64,000 bases of DNA, taken from Lepraria neglecta. Its lineage: Eukaryota; Ascomycota; Lecanoromycetes; Lecanorales; Stereocaulaceae. The stretch lies in the NCBI GenBank assembly GCA_033220425.1, contig CM065651.1, forward strand, positions 4,588,001-4,652,000, written 5' to 3'. Of the stretch, positions 21,564 through 32,492 are shown one piece after another (position 1 is the stretch's first letter; each line of letters begins with the position of its first letter). Under the pieces are notes generated by a model. That model saw nothing but the letters and a program-made list of their open reading frames with translations. It was not told where the DNA came from and searched no databases. The position numbers and the translations under genes were made by a program.

Positions 21564-21900
21564 TTTAGAATACGCTTTGGACAGAAACGAGAGGTTTCTG
21601 CGCGGTAAGGCTGATTGATGAAACTGAGCATCAAGGTCGGGTTTTGGTCTCGCTCCTCCTTTTCTAGTATATCAAAGTCGATGATGAATAGAAGAAGCTA
21701 TTTTGGTGAAGGGTTAAATGGGCGGTGGAGAAAATACGAGGGAGAGTTGCGGGGCACGCGTGAGGTTTGCTTTTGCGGGCGCGTGCATGAAACCGACTAA
21801 GCCCGATGTACAATCCTTGTATGTGTCGAGCTGCGATTGGTGGATTTCCTCATGGCCTAGCTGTATATGTGTTCTCCCATTCAATGAACTTGGCGTTTGA
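21564..21900 (-). promoter_or_regulatory. Conserved upstream region of BTB gene (unit B)
   Basis: This is the counterpart of 10,499-10,860. The core 21,610-21,678 is almost identical to unit A, and the reverse CCAAT box (gcgattggtgga) near 21,834 is also shared. Conservation exceeds that of other intergenic parts of the duplication. Confidence 0.55.
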
Positions 21901-22078
21901 CTAAGGCCATTAAGAGGGTGTCTGGCGGTTTCGCATTGATCACAAATACTGTGTATTGTTTGACTTGAATATAAAATGCTAACGATTGTGTCCCGCGAGG
22001 CAGTCAGGATGCTATTTAACGCGAAACTCAGTGAGTATGAGAGAGCGTGGGATTCAATGATCTTGCTGAGAAAGTGAT

Positions 22079-23892
22079 CTAAGATATAACGATATCCTCA
22101 TGCTTAAAATCATCCCATTCCCAAATCCCCCTTTCAGACATACCATAGATATAGCACGGTCCCATCGCCTCAAAGCTTTCCGAGTCTTCATGAGGATGCA
22201 GTACAAACAGTAAGTCAGCTCCCGCAAAAGCGCAGAAGCTATCCCCAGCTTTCGCCCGCTGCTGAACGATACCGTAGTAGCCTTTCTGCGTTACACAACA
22301 TTTTCGATCATGGCACGCTTGCACGATCTCCTGCGAGTATTCAAATACGGTCCGCGGGATGTAAGGCGGTTTAGGGAAAACTCGCGAATCTAGAATTACC
22401 GTATCGAGGCCCAAGAGGGTTTCGTTGTATGTCTCATACCATCCATTCTCGCTGCTATTCGGCTGTCGTACTGATTAGACGAGTTTTTCCAGTCGCATAA
22501 AAGCTGTAGCTTTCCCGACGTCGTTTAGTACTGGTTTGAGTTTCTGAAGTGTTTGGTTGCCAATTAATGTCTTCCAACGGGCAGTAAGTTCATATTTGCC
22601 AGTCGGATAATTGTTGAAGTTGTAGAAGATGTCTTCTACCGCTTTCCACCAACTGTGGATTTCTCCTATGTGTAAGAACGCGTCGAATGAGTGCGTAAGG
22701 GAGAAGACTATTGTCACATTCTCTATCGTGTCAAAAAATCCACCGCGAGCAGAGGCGCTCTTCAAGTCGGCAAGAAGTTTCACGCTCGTACGTCCAGATC
22801 CTCCTGCGCTGCTGTACTCAAGCCCCCATGATCCAAGCATCAGCCCTTGCATCAGTACTGGACTAATGAGGCACCTATGAGGGCAGACCGTTGATTGATG
22901 TTCGTGAATTAGTCGTAGCCATGTAAAGGATCTTGAGGCCATCCACGCTTCTGATCAGAGATTTCGCTATTCGGAATAAACTTCGTGTAACCCAAGCCTG
23001 TAATCAGGAAGGGGTTCAGAGTCCAATTCTGAGCTCACTCCAAGGAGCCCAAAAACTTTATCCTTCGGGTCCGTCGCACTTGCTCCTCGACTATCCAGGC
23101 GAGCCGGTCTTCCTTGATGGAGTCCGTCCCACCTAAGAAATTGTAGATGTTTGATATTTGGAATGTCGTTCTGAGGCATGCTTGCTGTTCTTCGGAGTTC
23201 AATTGGTGTGTGACAACGGTGCCTAAAGCTTTGTGGATGACCCAAATCATTTCCTTGAGATGAACCAATGAAAGGGAATACTCTCCAACGTAAAAGTCAC
23301 ATTCTGGTGCGAGTACTCATTCTTGGATAATCTACACACGGGGGAACCACGGACGGGCAAAGAGGCAAACCAGATATCTCCACCTAGGGTCAGCCCTCGG
23401 CGGAAGCCCAATGGATGCAGGGCTTCTGTAATCCTCATCTTGCCAGTCATATTCTTTCCAGCACTCCGCGATGTCGTGAAGTAGCCGTACAGCCTGGGCG
23501 TCGATATCGGTGGCTCTTCCAAGATAGGCTATAGACCTTTTGCTGTTACCGTAAATCTTGCCCATGATGATAACTTGCTGATTTCGTTCGCAGATGTTAC
23601 TCTGGTCAATGCAAAGTTAGTTCGCCCATAACATACGCTCAACATCCTTCGGCGGGAACTGGTGGAGAGCATCGTACAGGTTGGACGTGATTTGCACTTC
23701 CACACAATTGCAGAGAATCGTGTGCCTTAAAGCTGGGTAACCCCAAGTATATAACAAGGCATCACACTCTGCATCGTCGCTGAGGGAAATGAGTTCTAAC
23801 GAACAACAGATAGGCTGATCATCTTGGCTGGGGTGCAAGCGAATGAGCCGTATGCTTTCGGACGTGTCAAGTGGACGGTAAAGGCTTTTCAT
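22079..23892 (-). pseudogene. HET-domain protein gene, unit B copy 2, near full length
   Basis: The ATG at 23,892 opens MKSLYRPLDTSESIRLIRLH. HET blocks follow in order: ELISLSDDAECDALLYTWG; LCIDQSNICERNQQV near 23,600; YLGRATDIDAQAVRLLHDI; RPWF near 23,345. ATDPKDKVFGLLGVSSELD is near 23,050, and a C-terminal block CVTQKGYYGIVQQRAKAGDS near 22,300-22,230 ends at TAA 22,079. About 600 codons is a normal length for the family. The frame is interrupted by an in-frame TAA just before LCIDQ, by stops in the VWIIQE segment, and by a TAA near 22,471, with frame changes near 23,250 and 22,950. The losses look like point mutations rather than large deletions. This is the most complete of the four HET copies here but still reads as a pseudogene unless the sequence contains errors. 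Confidence 0.75.
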
Positions 23893-24224
23893 GGCTTGGG
23901 AGCAGCTGGCGTTCCTCAGACAACAAATGTACAGTTGTGAAAGTCCCGAGAACCTCTATGCAGGAGTTCTGAGTGACAGAATTTGCAGCCTTCAAGATGG
24001 TGGAACCTTGAGCATTTGTCTTTGCTGCCTGATGAGTTCAGGCACCCGCAGAGCAGCTAAAATTCCCCAGCTGACTAAGCTTGGCCCCCAAAGACTTTGC
24101 ATTTCCCTTGCCCATAAGTGTCTTCATGCTAAGCAGAACAGACTCGTGACCTTACTCATTCATAAGAATGGTGGTAGTAGATATTACTCTAATTATTTCA
24201 AATGACTCCGTTGTATGCCGAGTA
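23893..24224. other. Intergenic, no gene recognised
   Basis: About 330 bp between the second HET gene and the secreted-protein remnant of unit B. One boundary of the inverted segment falls here or nearby. The plus-strand frame 23,891-24,205 shows no motif. Confidence 0.4.
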
Positions 24225-25297
24225 TTAATTCTCATTAAAGGGCGGCTCCCCTGCCAAACACATCGCTTCCACTGTTGTCTCTAACGGCCCGTTGATATCA
24301 TAATTCTCATGAGCGAGCAAAAAGTCTTGGTATACAGTTTCGTTGCTCGATACGCCTTGCACGAGATATGGTGGCTGTTGACGGCAAAATCCCAATGGCC
24401 AATCATTAAGACAATTCGTTGCCACAAAGACGACTTTGCCAGCGGGAATTCCATCACTGTTCCGGTATGGCATTGTTTGGCACCAGTTTCCTGTCGTCTT
24501 GATTGAGCCGCAGTAATTGGATCCTTGTGGTGTTATGGGGCCATCTAGAACCACTTGGCTGGTGGTGATGCTGCCACAGGATCTGTACGAGCCTCAGCGT
24601 GATGAAGGTGCTAGTAAGGGAAAGAGAACAATACGTTACGTAGATAGGGACAAATGTGCAGTACCCGCACTTATTAGCAGCGTTGGTTGGTTTCTTCTGA
24701 GTTGTAGCAGTCGCGTTACTGAAGGTCTCGCTATAGGACCAGGTCGCACCGAAATTGAATGCTGCTTTGATGGCGGATATAGCCGCCGAGTCCTCTCTCT
24801 CACTCAAAGATCGTGATGATAGGGAGCCTCCAATTTGGAAGGAGTATTCGTTGGTCACCGAGAATGTTACCGTGTTGGTAATCGTACAGTCCGGGTCCGA
24901 AGACTCGCAGCTGGGGTTGTCGAAGTGAACTTCCGCGCCGTAGTCCCAGCTGACGCTGACTTGACAGTATGCGGCGCACTAGAGAATCACTCAGTTACGA
25001 TCTATCAGCATGGAGAAACAACTCACCTTATTGGCGAGAGTTGGCCCACAGTCTCCATAACTATCCATAGTGAGCTTAGGTGGACAGTTGTTGTTTGGCT
25101 CTTATGGTTATAATTGTCAGGAAAATTCTTGCTTCGTCACGCCGAGGACTTTGGAGTATGCATACCACATTCCGGCTCCAAATCTGAGGATTCATGCAAT
25201 CCGTGAAGCCTGTGCCATCTGCCGCACCCGATTGTCTCTCTATCGGCCTTAGACTCGCTGCATTCGCTAATGCGACGAGTCTAAGAAGAATGATAGT
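24225..25297 (-). pseudogene. Secreted cysteine-rich protein gene, unit B copy, broken
   Basis: A short hydrophobic leader (TIILLRLVALANAAS) near 25,290 is followed by several exons with GT/AG introns. Blocks matching unit A include CAAYCQVSVSWDYG, VTNEYSFQIGGSLSSRSL, AAFNFGATWSYSETFSNATA, CGYCTFVPIYV, CGSITTSQVVLDGP and NWCQTMPY, then VFVATNC. Ser/Thr-rich alternating segments and paired Cys residues suggest an extracellular beta-rich protein. An aerolysin-like fold is conceivable but unproved. It looks less damaged than the A copy, with perhaps one or two breaks, not itemised. It lies in inverted orientation relative to A, convergent with nothing and divergent from the GPI gene. Confidence 0.55.
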
Positions 25298-27138
25298 CTA
25301 ACGCATTACGAAGGTGAAGTGACGTTTGAGGCACGGCCAAAAAATCTAATCTTGAGGAAATTTCTGTATATACCGAGCACAGCAAGTAAAATGTTGACAA
25401 GAATAGTCCCTTCACACCACGATCGTCTTGTGGACACTCAGCCATCTTATGCTGGGTTTTTTTGGCATGTACGATGGAATGAATGAGATGAAAGGGTCTG
25501 AAGGATTAGAGACCTGTAACGCGGCTCCGTGAGCTCGAGACTACAGTTGTGCATTAGACGCTGAAGTAGAGCGTCTCGGAGACGGAGGGTGTTGTTACAA
25601 GGACGCCAATTCGAGAAAATAGACTCGAGAGACAATAATAGCTTTCAGCCTCGTTTCAAAAGGTTCAGAGAGCGAAAGAAGATCATGGAAGCCGAGAGAC
25701 GAGGCACAGCGAGCATGTTCATACTTGGCTTTCAGGCCCCAGTCCCGGCTCAAAGTTGACTTTGTAAGAGTGAATTGCATGGACGACAATTGCCAAACTC
25801 TCGGACAGCATATTCCAATGAGAATCCTCGCTATTGCAGGATCAAGGGACAGTTCAAAAGGACCGATTTTTTGAGCCAGTGTGTAGATCGAAGCCTCAGC
25901 TAAGAGGCGGGAGCCAGATCAGTAGTGCAATATCGTAAACGTTTGAAACGCGAGGCCAACCACAACCCCTAAATGTCCAACGCCGGCCCCCGAATACTCT
26001 ATCAGGACGTGCAGGGGGCATATTTTCAGAACGGAGACGCGCGAGTGATGCAACACATTAGGCGAACATGATTCCCAAAGACTGACTATCCGTATTTTTA
26101 TGATGGTAAATATGATTTTTGACCCCGATGTACCATCATCGCCTTTCCAGTTGGTGTCTTGATCAAGGCACGCAATCTGGACAAACCGTAGTTCTTGAGC
26201 CAAAATGGCAGCACAGCTAGGGAAGTCCTATTAGAAGTTCCGTCTTATCTGTCATTGGCCTAGAAAGATGTGAAAAATCTCTCGCTTAATATCGAAATGT
26301 CAGAGACGTTACATCGGCCTTGTCCTCCAGCAACTTCTCCGAATCCAGGCAGTCCAATGCTCAGTGAATTGTTGGACTGCCAAGCTTGGCAACCGTCGCT
26401 CGGACCTCTCTCACGTTCCAGCATATCTACCTACCACCTTAACGCAGCAAGCTCGGCTTGGCAGCTAATAGAGGCTGTCGGTGTGAGATGGTGATAATAA
26501 CCATCGAGGACGTTGTTAAGGAAGTAAATTAAGCTAGGCGCTCGCTATGGCGGTTGTAAGAAATGCTAGCGCTTAGATCTGTCTCAGCCCTACCAAACAA
26601 TTGGCCATGACCATCCGAGACATGCTTCCTTCCACTGTTCGATCCCTCAGGATTTCTTGAAACGTTTCACTGCGTTGCAGTCATCTACAACATGATCAGA
26701 GAAAATGCAGCCACAATGGGTGTCCCTACAGAAGTTGGGACAAGATGACTGCTCGCCGCTCGCGAGTGGGAGCTGTTCCGCAGCCGCTGGCTGAACTTCC
26801 CCTGGCCCAACCTCGTGAAACAGCCCCAAGAGGAGAGATCCGGCCAATCGCTTTAGAACTGAGGCGCCTGAGTATGCACCTGACGAGCTCACCTGATAGT
26901 CGTGAGCCGGCTATGTTTGGAGTCTCAATTGAAGACATTGCGCATCCACGCGCACAGCTTCGAGGACTGCTTTGCTTGATTGTACACACTGGGATTCTGA
27001 CTGTACTCGAGCTAATATCAGGTCACCATCTATAATGGTCGTGTCTTTTGCTAACCGCCAGAGAGTATTATCACCTGCAGGAAAACTCCCTATAAAAGGA
27101 AAACCCCGAAAAGCAACCATACATACGAAATCGCAAGA
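25298..27138. other. Intergenic between secreted-protein and GPI genes (unit B)
   Basis: About 1.8 kb. The last ~550 bp matches the flank of the unit A GPI gene (inverted). Open frames at 25,447-25,789, 25,919-26,203 and 26,647-27,159 show no recognisable motif and no conserved protein counterpart in A. No MITE is present at the position where A has one. Confidence 0.45.
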
Positions 27139-27869
27139 ATGCCACGATTCCAGGCACACCGTAGCTCAATCCTCTTCCTCACCTCCCTCCTCAACACCTG
27201 CATAGCTTCGCCACAGGCCCTCCCATCAATGACGACCACGACTCCCACATCCACCTACTCCTACCAAGAAACCTCCGAAGCTACCATCCCTCCCTCCTAC
27301 CTCGAATACAACATTACATATCCCGTACATGCATATGAAGAAACCATACAAGTCTCATACAAGGATGTTATAGATGTGTCCTGGACCTATGTGGCTCCGG
27401 ATCATCCCTTGATGCTGCAAATTGCGTGCTGGACCCGTAACGCGACAAGTAACGCGGATTGTACGTCTCCTTCCCCATCTCCCACAACATCAAGCCCGGC
27501 TAACATAGATTTCTCCAAGGGGGCCTCACCCCCCCAGGTCTCAACCAAATTATCGCCAACATTACTGAACCTGACGCCGCCCAATACCAAGTCAACCTCA
27601 CCGCCTACGAGGACTATATCCAGTGCGAGTTCTTCATGTATGACCGCGTCAACAAAACTCTCACCGACGGAGACAATGGTCCGATGAGTAGTGACTTCCG
27701 GATCAGCGATACAAATCACTCAGCGGGTGTCATTTGGAGCTTGGAGAATCCGGCCCCCATTGTCAACTTAACGGCGACTGTGAAGAGTGCGGGCATACGG
27801 TCATATGGGGGAAAGTACTGGGTCCATGTGGTCTGGGCCGGCGCTGTCATGGCTGTTCTCGTGTTGTGA
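27139..27869 (+). CDS. GPI-anchored surface protein, unit B copy (intact)
   Basis: The ATG at 27,139 opens a signal peptide (MPRFQAHRSSILFLTSLLNT, cleavage likely after CIASPQ). Exon 1 ends at 27,460; the 59-bp intron 27,461-27,519 starts GTACGT, carries a GCTAACA branch-like site and ends AAG. Exon 2 runs to TGA at 27,869, giving about 223 residues in an unbroken frame. A Thr/Ser/Pro stretch (TTTTPTSTYSYQETS) follows the signal, then a beta-rich domain with Cys pairs (IACWTRNATSNAD, DYIQCEFFMYDRVNKTLTDG). The hydrophobic C-terminus (YWVHVVWAGAVMAVLVL) without a following charged tail fits a GPI-attachment signal. At least four NxT/S sites are present. The intron choice is supported by the same position and exon 2 length in the unit A copy. 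The family is unknown to me; a cell-surface role is inferred. Confidence 0.8.
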
Positions 27870-28797
27870 GCTGACGAGATCCGGGTAGGAGACTTAAATT
27901 GAAGGTCGCATTTGGAAAGCATTTTGTATATACTTTGATGAGCATGAACGCCATTAAAATTATGATGCCTATATTCATCGTGGGAGGTTCAAATTCGATG
28001 AAGAAATCCAGCGAACAGTCACTGCCACAAAAGCAAGTCATGGCCACGTCTCAATAACCCTACATCACGGTACCCAGCAAGACAACCAATTCCTCCTGAG
28101 TGATCGTTCGGGACGATTGTGCTTGTCTGAGAAATGCTTGTCCGATATAGTGGCACTGGAGAACCGAGCAGTCCGAGCCAATCTGCAGCGCAGCAATTAC
28201 ACGCAGTCCAGAAGCCTGAACAATGACCTCTGTTTCCTCTGCTGTCTTTGCTTTGCATGGCATCACATGAGCGTCTGAGTTGTTATCTTGCGGCGTGTAT
28301 CAAGAGGCAGAGAATCCATGCTACTAATATCAACATGCTCTGGCCTCGTGATCATTGTCTGCAAGAGTGTCAATACTAAATCGAAAGTTGCTTCCTTGTG
28401 ACGCCCTCAAAATTTGTACTTTTGCTACCCGGCCACTTTTTATATGCGGAAAATTGACTGCTCTGGTATAGAGTACTTATCTTTCTGTGCAGCTCTAGGT
28501 CTTGTGGAGTGTTACAGGATCACGCAAATATGAGGTTCGGGCACTTTTACTCTTCTAGGCGATTCTATCACCGACTTCTCTATACTTCTGTATTGTGGAC
28601 TAAAAGTCAACTTTGAACTTCTGAGCTTTCACTATTTCACAGTCTTAAAGAACCTTCTCTTAATAGCAGAGAGCAACTTTCCTTGCGGCAAGCGAACTAC
28701 ACCACTTGACAAGAACCAGAAAATCCACATTACTTTATCTTTACAGACCCAGAAACGGCTTCCCAAGACGTCACACAATCCAAACGTCGAACCAAGA
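27870..28797. other. Intergenic; one unassigned open frame
   Basis: A minus-strand frame at 28,266-28,060 (MMPCKAKTAEETEVIVQASG, 68 aa) has a protein-like composition but no motif and no visible counterpart in unit A, so I do not call it. The segment 28,630-28,797 matches the promoter region of the small gene in unit A. Confidence 0.35.
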
Positions 28798-29251
28798 ATG
28801 CACTTCCTCCACACCATCGCCCCCTCCAGCAACGCCGTAAGCGTAACTTGCGTTTACGTCCCCGCGGACGGCTCTGAGCCTTACAGACGCCACATCAACT
28901 TCATCAACATTACCGACGAAACCGGTATATCATACCACTTCCCCGACGCTCGCCATTTCTGGGGCGAGCTGCCACTGCGAACAGCCCGAGCAGTATAAGT
29001 CGTATGGAAGAGCAACGAGTGCCCTCTCTTGAATGGCATTTATCTCGTCTTTTCGGGCACTGTACATGGTAGCTTGCCTGTGAATAAATGGTTGGAGAAG
29101 TGCAGATTTGGGCTTTATGTGATGCGATTAATCTTAGGGTTTTTGTTGATGAGTTGCCTGGAAGCGGTTTTCGGAATTTGTACATGTACCTGAAGAGCTG
29201 TGTTATCCGTCGGTGTTGGGTGAGATGTTTGAGGCTATCAATAAGTTGTAG
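28798..29251 (+). pseudogene. Small hypothetical gene H2, unit B copy
   Basis: The ATG at 28,798 opens MHFLHTIAPSSNAVSVTCVY. VPADGSEPYRRHINFINITD and the YHFPDARHFWGELPLRTA segment match the unit A copy. The frame meets TAA at about 28,996, then continues as VVWKSNECPLLNGIYLVFSG and VNKWLEKCRFGLY. After about 29,120 the frame shifts, with the conserved end (EELCYPSVL, MFEAINKL) in another frame to 29,251. The family is unknown. The breaks differ from those in A, so the two copies decayed independently. Confidence 0.55.
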
Positions 29252-30095
29252 CCGATGTGTGGGAGAGCGCAGGGGTTCTAGCGAGGGTGTTGGACACTTC
29301 TTTTCATTAGAATTTATTTGGCTTTGCAAGGGGCGCACACTGTAATGGATCTACTGTCTTCGAAATACATCTAACACAATACAAGCTTCAGAGCCAGTGT
29401 TGAAGTCTTCTGCAAACCTTATCTGTAGAATTCCTTAAATGGAAATTGCATAAACATTTAACCGCATTGCCAGTTGCTAGGTCTTCATACGGTGCCTTTG
29501 ACTATTATCTGAAAATGGGCTACCTTGATAAGCTGCCAGAACAATATCTACTACTAAAGCTAACTCTCTTTCCAGTCAAGGCACTGCTCTCTGCCCTCCG
29601 CCATCGGCTTCTATGCTAGACCCGTTGACTGATCGTCACTATGGCATCCTTCATCTTAAAACCCTTGCAGTTGACATAAGGTTTTTGGCCTGATGAGGGC
29701 AAATCGTTCACTAAGGTACGCAACCGGTGGCGAAGAGTGACTGTCCCATTACCTAATCAATCACAAGCCAACACGGATACAACATTAACCCGCTGGTTAA
29801 TGTGGCCAGTTCCAAACTCACAACGGTATAGTTGCCTCATCACGCCTCAAGAAACCTATTACCGCCGTCAATGTCGAGACCGTTAACACTTTCCTAGCCT
29901 ACTTCGGCTCGTCACATCCTCAGCCTTGAATACGTGAATTCTACACCTCGGGCTTCCTACGTATTGAGTAGTATATATTGGGTTACCCGAATCACTCAGC
30001 CAGGCTGGTCTTTCAAGCTCCATCTTATTCAATCTTAAGGATAGATAGCTCGAACGATCGAATCCCTCCACCCCAATCCATATCTCTATCTAAGA
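29252..30095. other. End of unit B and single-copy flank
   Basis: To 29,612 the sequence matches the end of unit A. From there on it is unique. The minus-strand frame 28,910-29,338 is a shadow of H2. No gene is recognised in 29,613-30,095. Confidence 0.45.
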
Positions 30096-30967
30096 ATGGA
30101 AGGACAATACAACGCGCTGCTTCTATCAACTAGAGGTACAATCCCTCTAATGTCTCGGCCCCTTTTTTTGCTGCCATAAAAGTCGAACTCAAGCATCTGA
30201 ACGGGGGACCAAATGGTTGGTTTTGTCCCGCCGATATAAACGATTTTTGTTATCTAGTAGGTAATCGAGAAGGCGAAGTAAGCAAAGACAATGAGACCAC
30301 TAAGCCATAAAACTAATCTATCGAAGTTGTTCAACTCCCTCTGCAAGCGTGGCCTCCTCACGTTCTCCGATCGAGACTCTGTCAAGAATAGTAAATGCCA
30401 TACCCAAACTATCACCATGCCTTCGAAAAAGTGAATAGCCTAGGGATAATCTTCTTCCCAGGCGACATACATTTCTTTATCAATCGAACAGAAAGGTTTG
30501 ATCGCCGCAAGGATCTTCTGGAATCGAAGAATATCAAGCCCTGAAGACGAACGCCGGATATAGAGACCTATCTAACTCACCAGAAAGATACGCTGGGGGA
30601 AGGAGAATTAGACTCAGACGCAAAAGGAGGCCTGTATAAGCGCTATCGATTGCAGTGGAAAGACACGAGCTACCCAACCTTGACTGAAATTGACCTTGGA
30701 GCTATCCCATCGAAGTTATGGCATGGGTGTCCAATGGCTACTCTTGTAAGGACCTTCCAAACACTTCCCACGAAGAATTATATGTATCCTGGCAAAGATA
30801 GAGAGGATTTGACGTGCCTTATGGACATGTATGCTGCGCATGAGGCTGATTTCACTCAAATAATGCAGCAGAGAGGGCAGTCTGCATCCGCCACACACCC
30901 TGAAGCTGGGACTGGACCAGGCGGGAAGCAAGACGAAGAGCCACAGTCAGGCGACAAAAGAACGTGA
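30096..30967 (+). pseudogene. Hypothetical gene remnant
   Basis: This is not a recognised family. Open segments that look coding follow one another: MEGQYNALLLSTR at 30,096, then, across a possible intron (GTACAA...AAAAG), VELKHLNGGPNGWFCPADIN. Next is KLFNSLCKRGLLTFSDRDSV near 30,330, then, across another possible intron ending near 30,444, IIFFPGDIHFFINRTERFDR. Finally comes a frame of about 140 codons ending at 30,967 (KRYRLQWKDTSYPTLTEIDL, MDMYAAHEADFTQIMQQ, hydrophilic tail). One TGA near 30,541 interrupts the last pieces. Splicing is my guess and the segments may not form one gene. It lies just outside the tandem duplication. Confidence 0.35.
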
Positions 30968-32490
30968 ACTCAGGTGAAATCGTTAGGCACCACTGCACAT
31001 TTGTCCCACGATCTCAGCGACGTAGCAGGCGGAGGCTCACGATAGACGATACAAGATCTAGAGCGAAACTTTAGTTTCTGGTGAGTGGTTGCATAACCAG
31101 CCCAATGAAACGGAAGACGGATACACCCTTTGGGTATAGGGTCCTCAAGGGACGGCTGCAGATGCTATCAAGTTCTAGACTAGCATCAAGTCAAGAGCTT
31201 GTCTCAGCCAAACCAGGAGGGGGCATTCTGATCGCACTTCATCAATGCCGGATACCTTGCGACGACGAATCCTTTGGATATTGGAAAGGACTTACTGGAT
31301 TTATCAGTGACTACTACACGTGGTGGTGATGTTTTTGTGGCCAGGTGATGCATTTCATAGGCGTTAGAGATAGTTTCATTCCTCAAAGTAAAGTCGAAGC
31401 TTTGTGGGATGCCACGATGTCATGAGATGAGCATGAGCACTTAATTCTGTTAGAGCGTTACATTCGGGCGAAGTCGAAAAGAGGTATGGAATGGGACTAG
31501 CGGGGTCGCTGCGTCAACACAAATAGATTTCCTTACGTTCCGCACAGGTTGATTTCACCTCTCGATTCATGGTGCTATCTTTGCCTTCGCCGCTTCTAGG
31601 TTTGTTTAATGGAACGATGAAATGTGTTCAGACGCTCGATTCTCTAAGTCCGATCATAAATGCTACGCTTTTCCAAGTGGCCCTGTCCTCGAGCATCTGC
31701 TACTCTTCAAACTGACCTAGCGGACCTTGTATCTTATCCGCTAATATTCCTCTCTGACCCTGGTGTATATACGTCCTTGCTTTTTCGGGTTTGATGCTTT
31801 ATACGTCACTCATACCTGCGCTCCCCATGTTCCTCGTGGGAACCTGTCCTCGTTATAGCAATAGCTGTTCTTGTGCACCAAGAGAGGCCAAGGCCTACCT
31901 CCGTTGTCAAAGGCAATGCTGAAGGCCATCCACCTCCCCGCTTTCACATTTGCGCATAGCATCCTCATCTTGCTGAATCAGGCGGCATGTTTGTATGACT
32001 GGCCATTCCATGTTCCTTGTAGTAGTTGTTGCTTAGTCAGGTACTCTGAACTCTGACAGTCATGCGTAGAAGAGATCGACTGGTATGGGGGTCAGGACGG
32101 ACCGGGGTTGGGAAGGTGCGATGGGAGTCGTGAGCGCAGTGCTAGGGTTTGCACTCACTTCTATCTTGATGCTGTCAGCACACCCTCTTCTTGCCAACAT
32201 GAACACTACTCATCAGACTCATTTCCCCTGCCATGCCACACGAAGCTCTTCCAGTGATGGCAATTCGGGGACGAGGCCTCATTCTTTGGATAGCGTCACG
32301 TCGCCATAATCCCCCAAATCGTCAGTTGACATATCCAATTTTCAACAGGCGATTATTCTGACTGCACAGCACGAGTTTGCAACTGCAAAGAACCTAATAG
32401 ATGGGGCTGTGAAGGTTGGTGCTCCGTTATTTTGGGTGGCGCAACTGTTGTGCATGGGCTAGGCCTCCCTTGCTAGCGTCACACTTCACT
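30968..32490. other. Intergenic, no gene recognised
   Basis: Short frames (31,081-31,329, 31,871-32,056, 32,085-32,309) have no motif. It is the last stretch of normal-looking composition before the heavily mutated repeat block that begins at about 32,490. Confidence 0.45.
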
Positions 32491-32492
32491 GT

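Larger units (their letters stand above)
18233..29612. repeat. Tandem duplication unit B (~11.4 kb)
   Basis: This is the second, directly repeated copy of the block described for unit A, with the GPI/secreted pair in the opposite orientation. Its right limit is set where similarity to the end of unit A stops (gccatcggcttct near 29,600-29,612). It retains the more complete copies of the GPI gene, the second HET gene and the N-terminal part of the first HET gene. Confidence 0.85.

Noticed and set aside
28060-28266. 68-codon minus-strand frame (MMPCKAKTAEETE) as a gene
   Set aside because: Protein-like composition only; no motif, no homologue in unit A and no splice support. Kept as a remark, not a call.
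7094-29612. Assembly artefact explaining the repeated block
   Set aside because: The units differ by many substitutions, an inversion, a MITE and independent breaks, so they are real diverged copies.
7094-29612. Starship giant element carrying HET genes
   Set aside because: No tyrosine recombinase captain-like gene was seen at either side, and the block is a tandem duplication.
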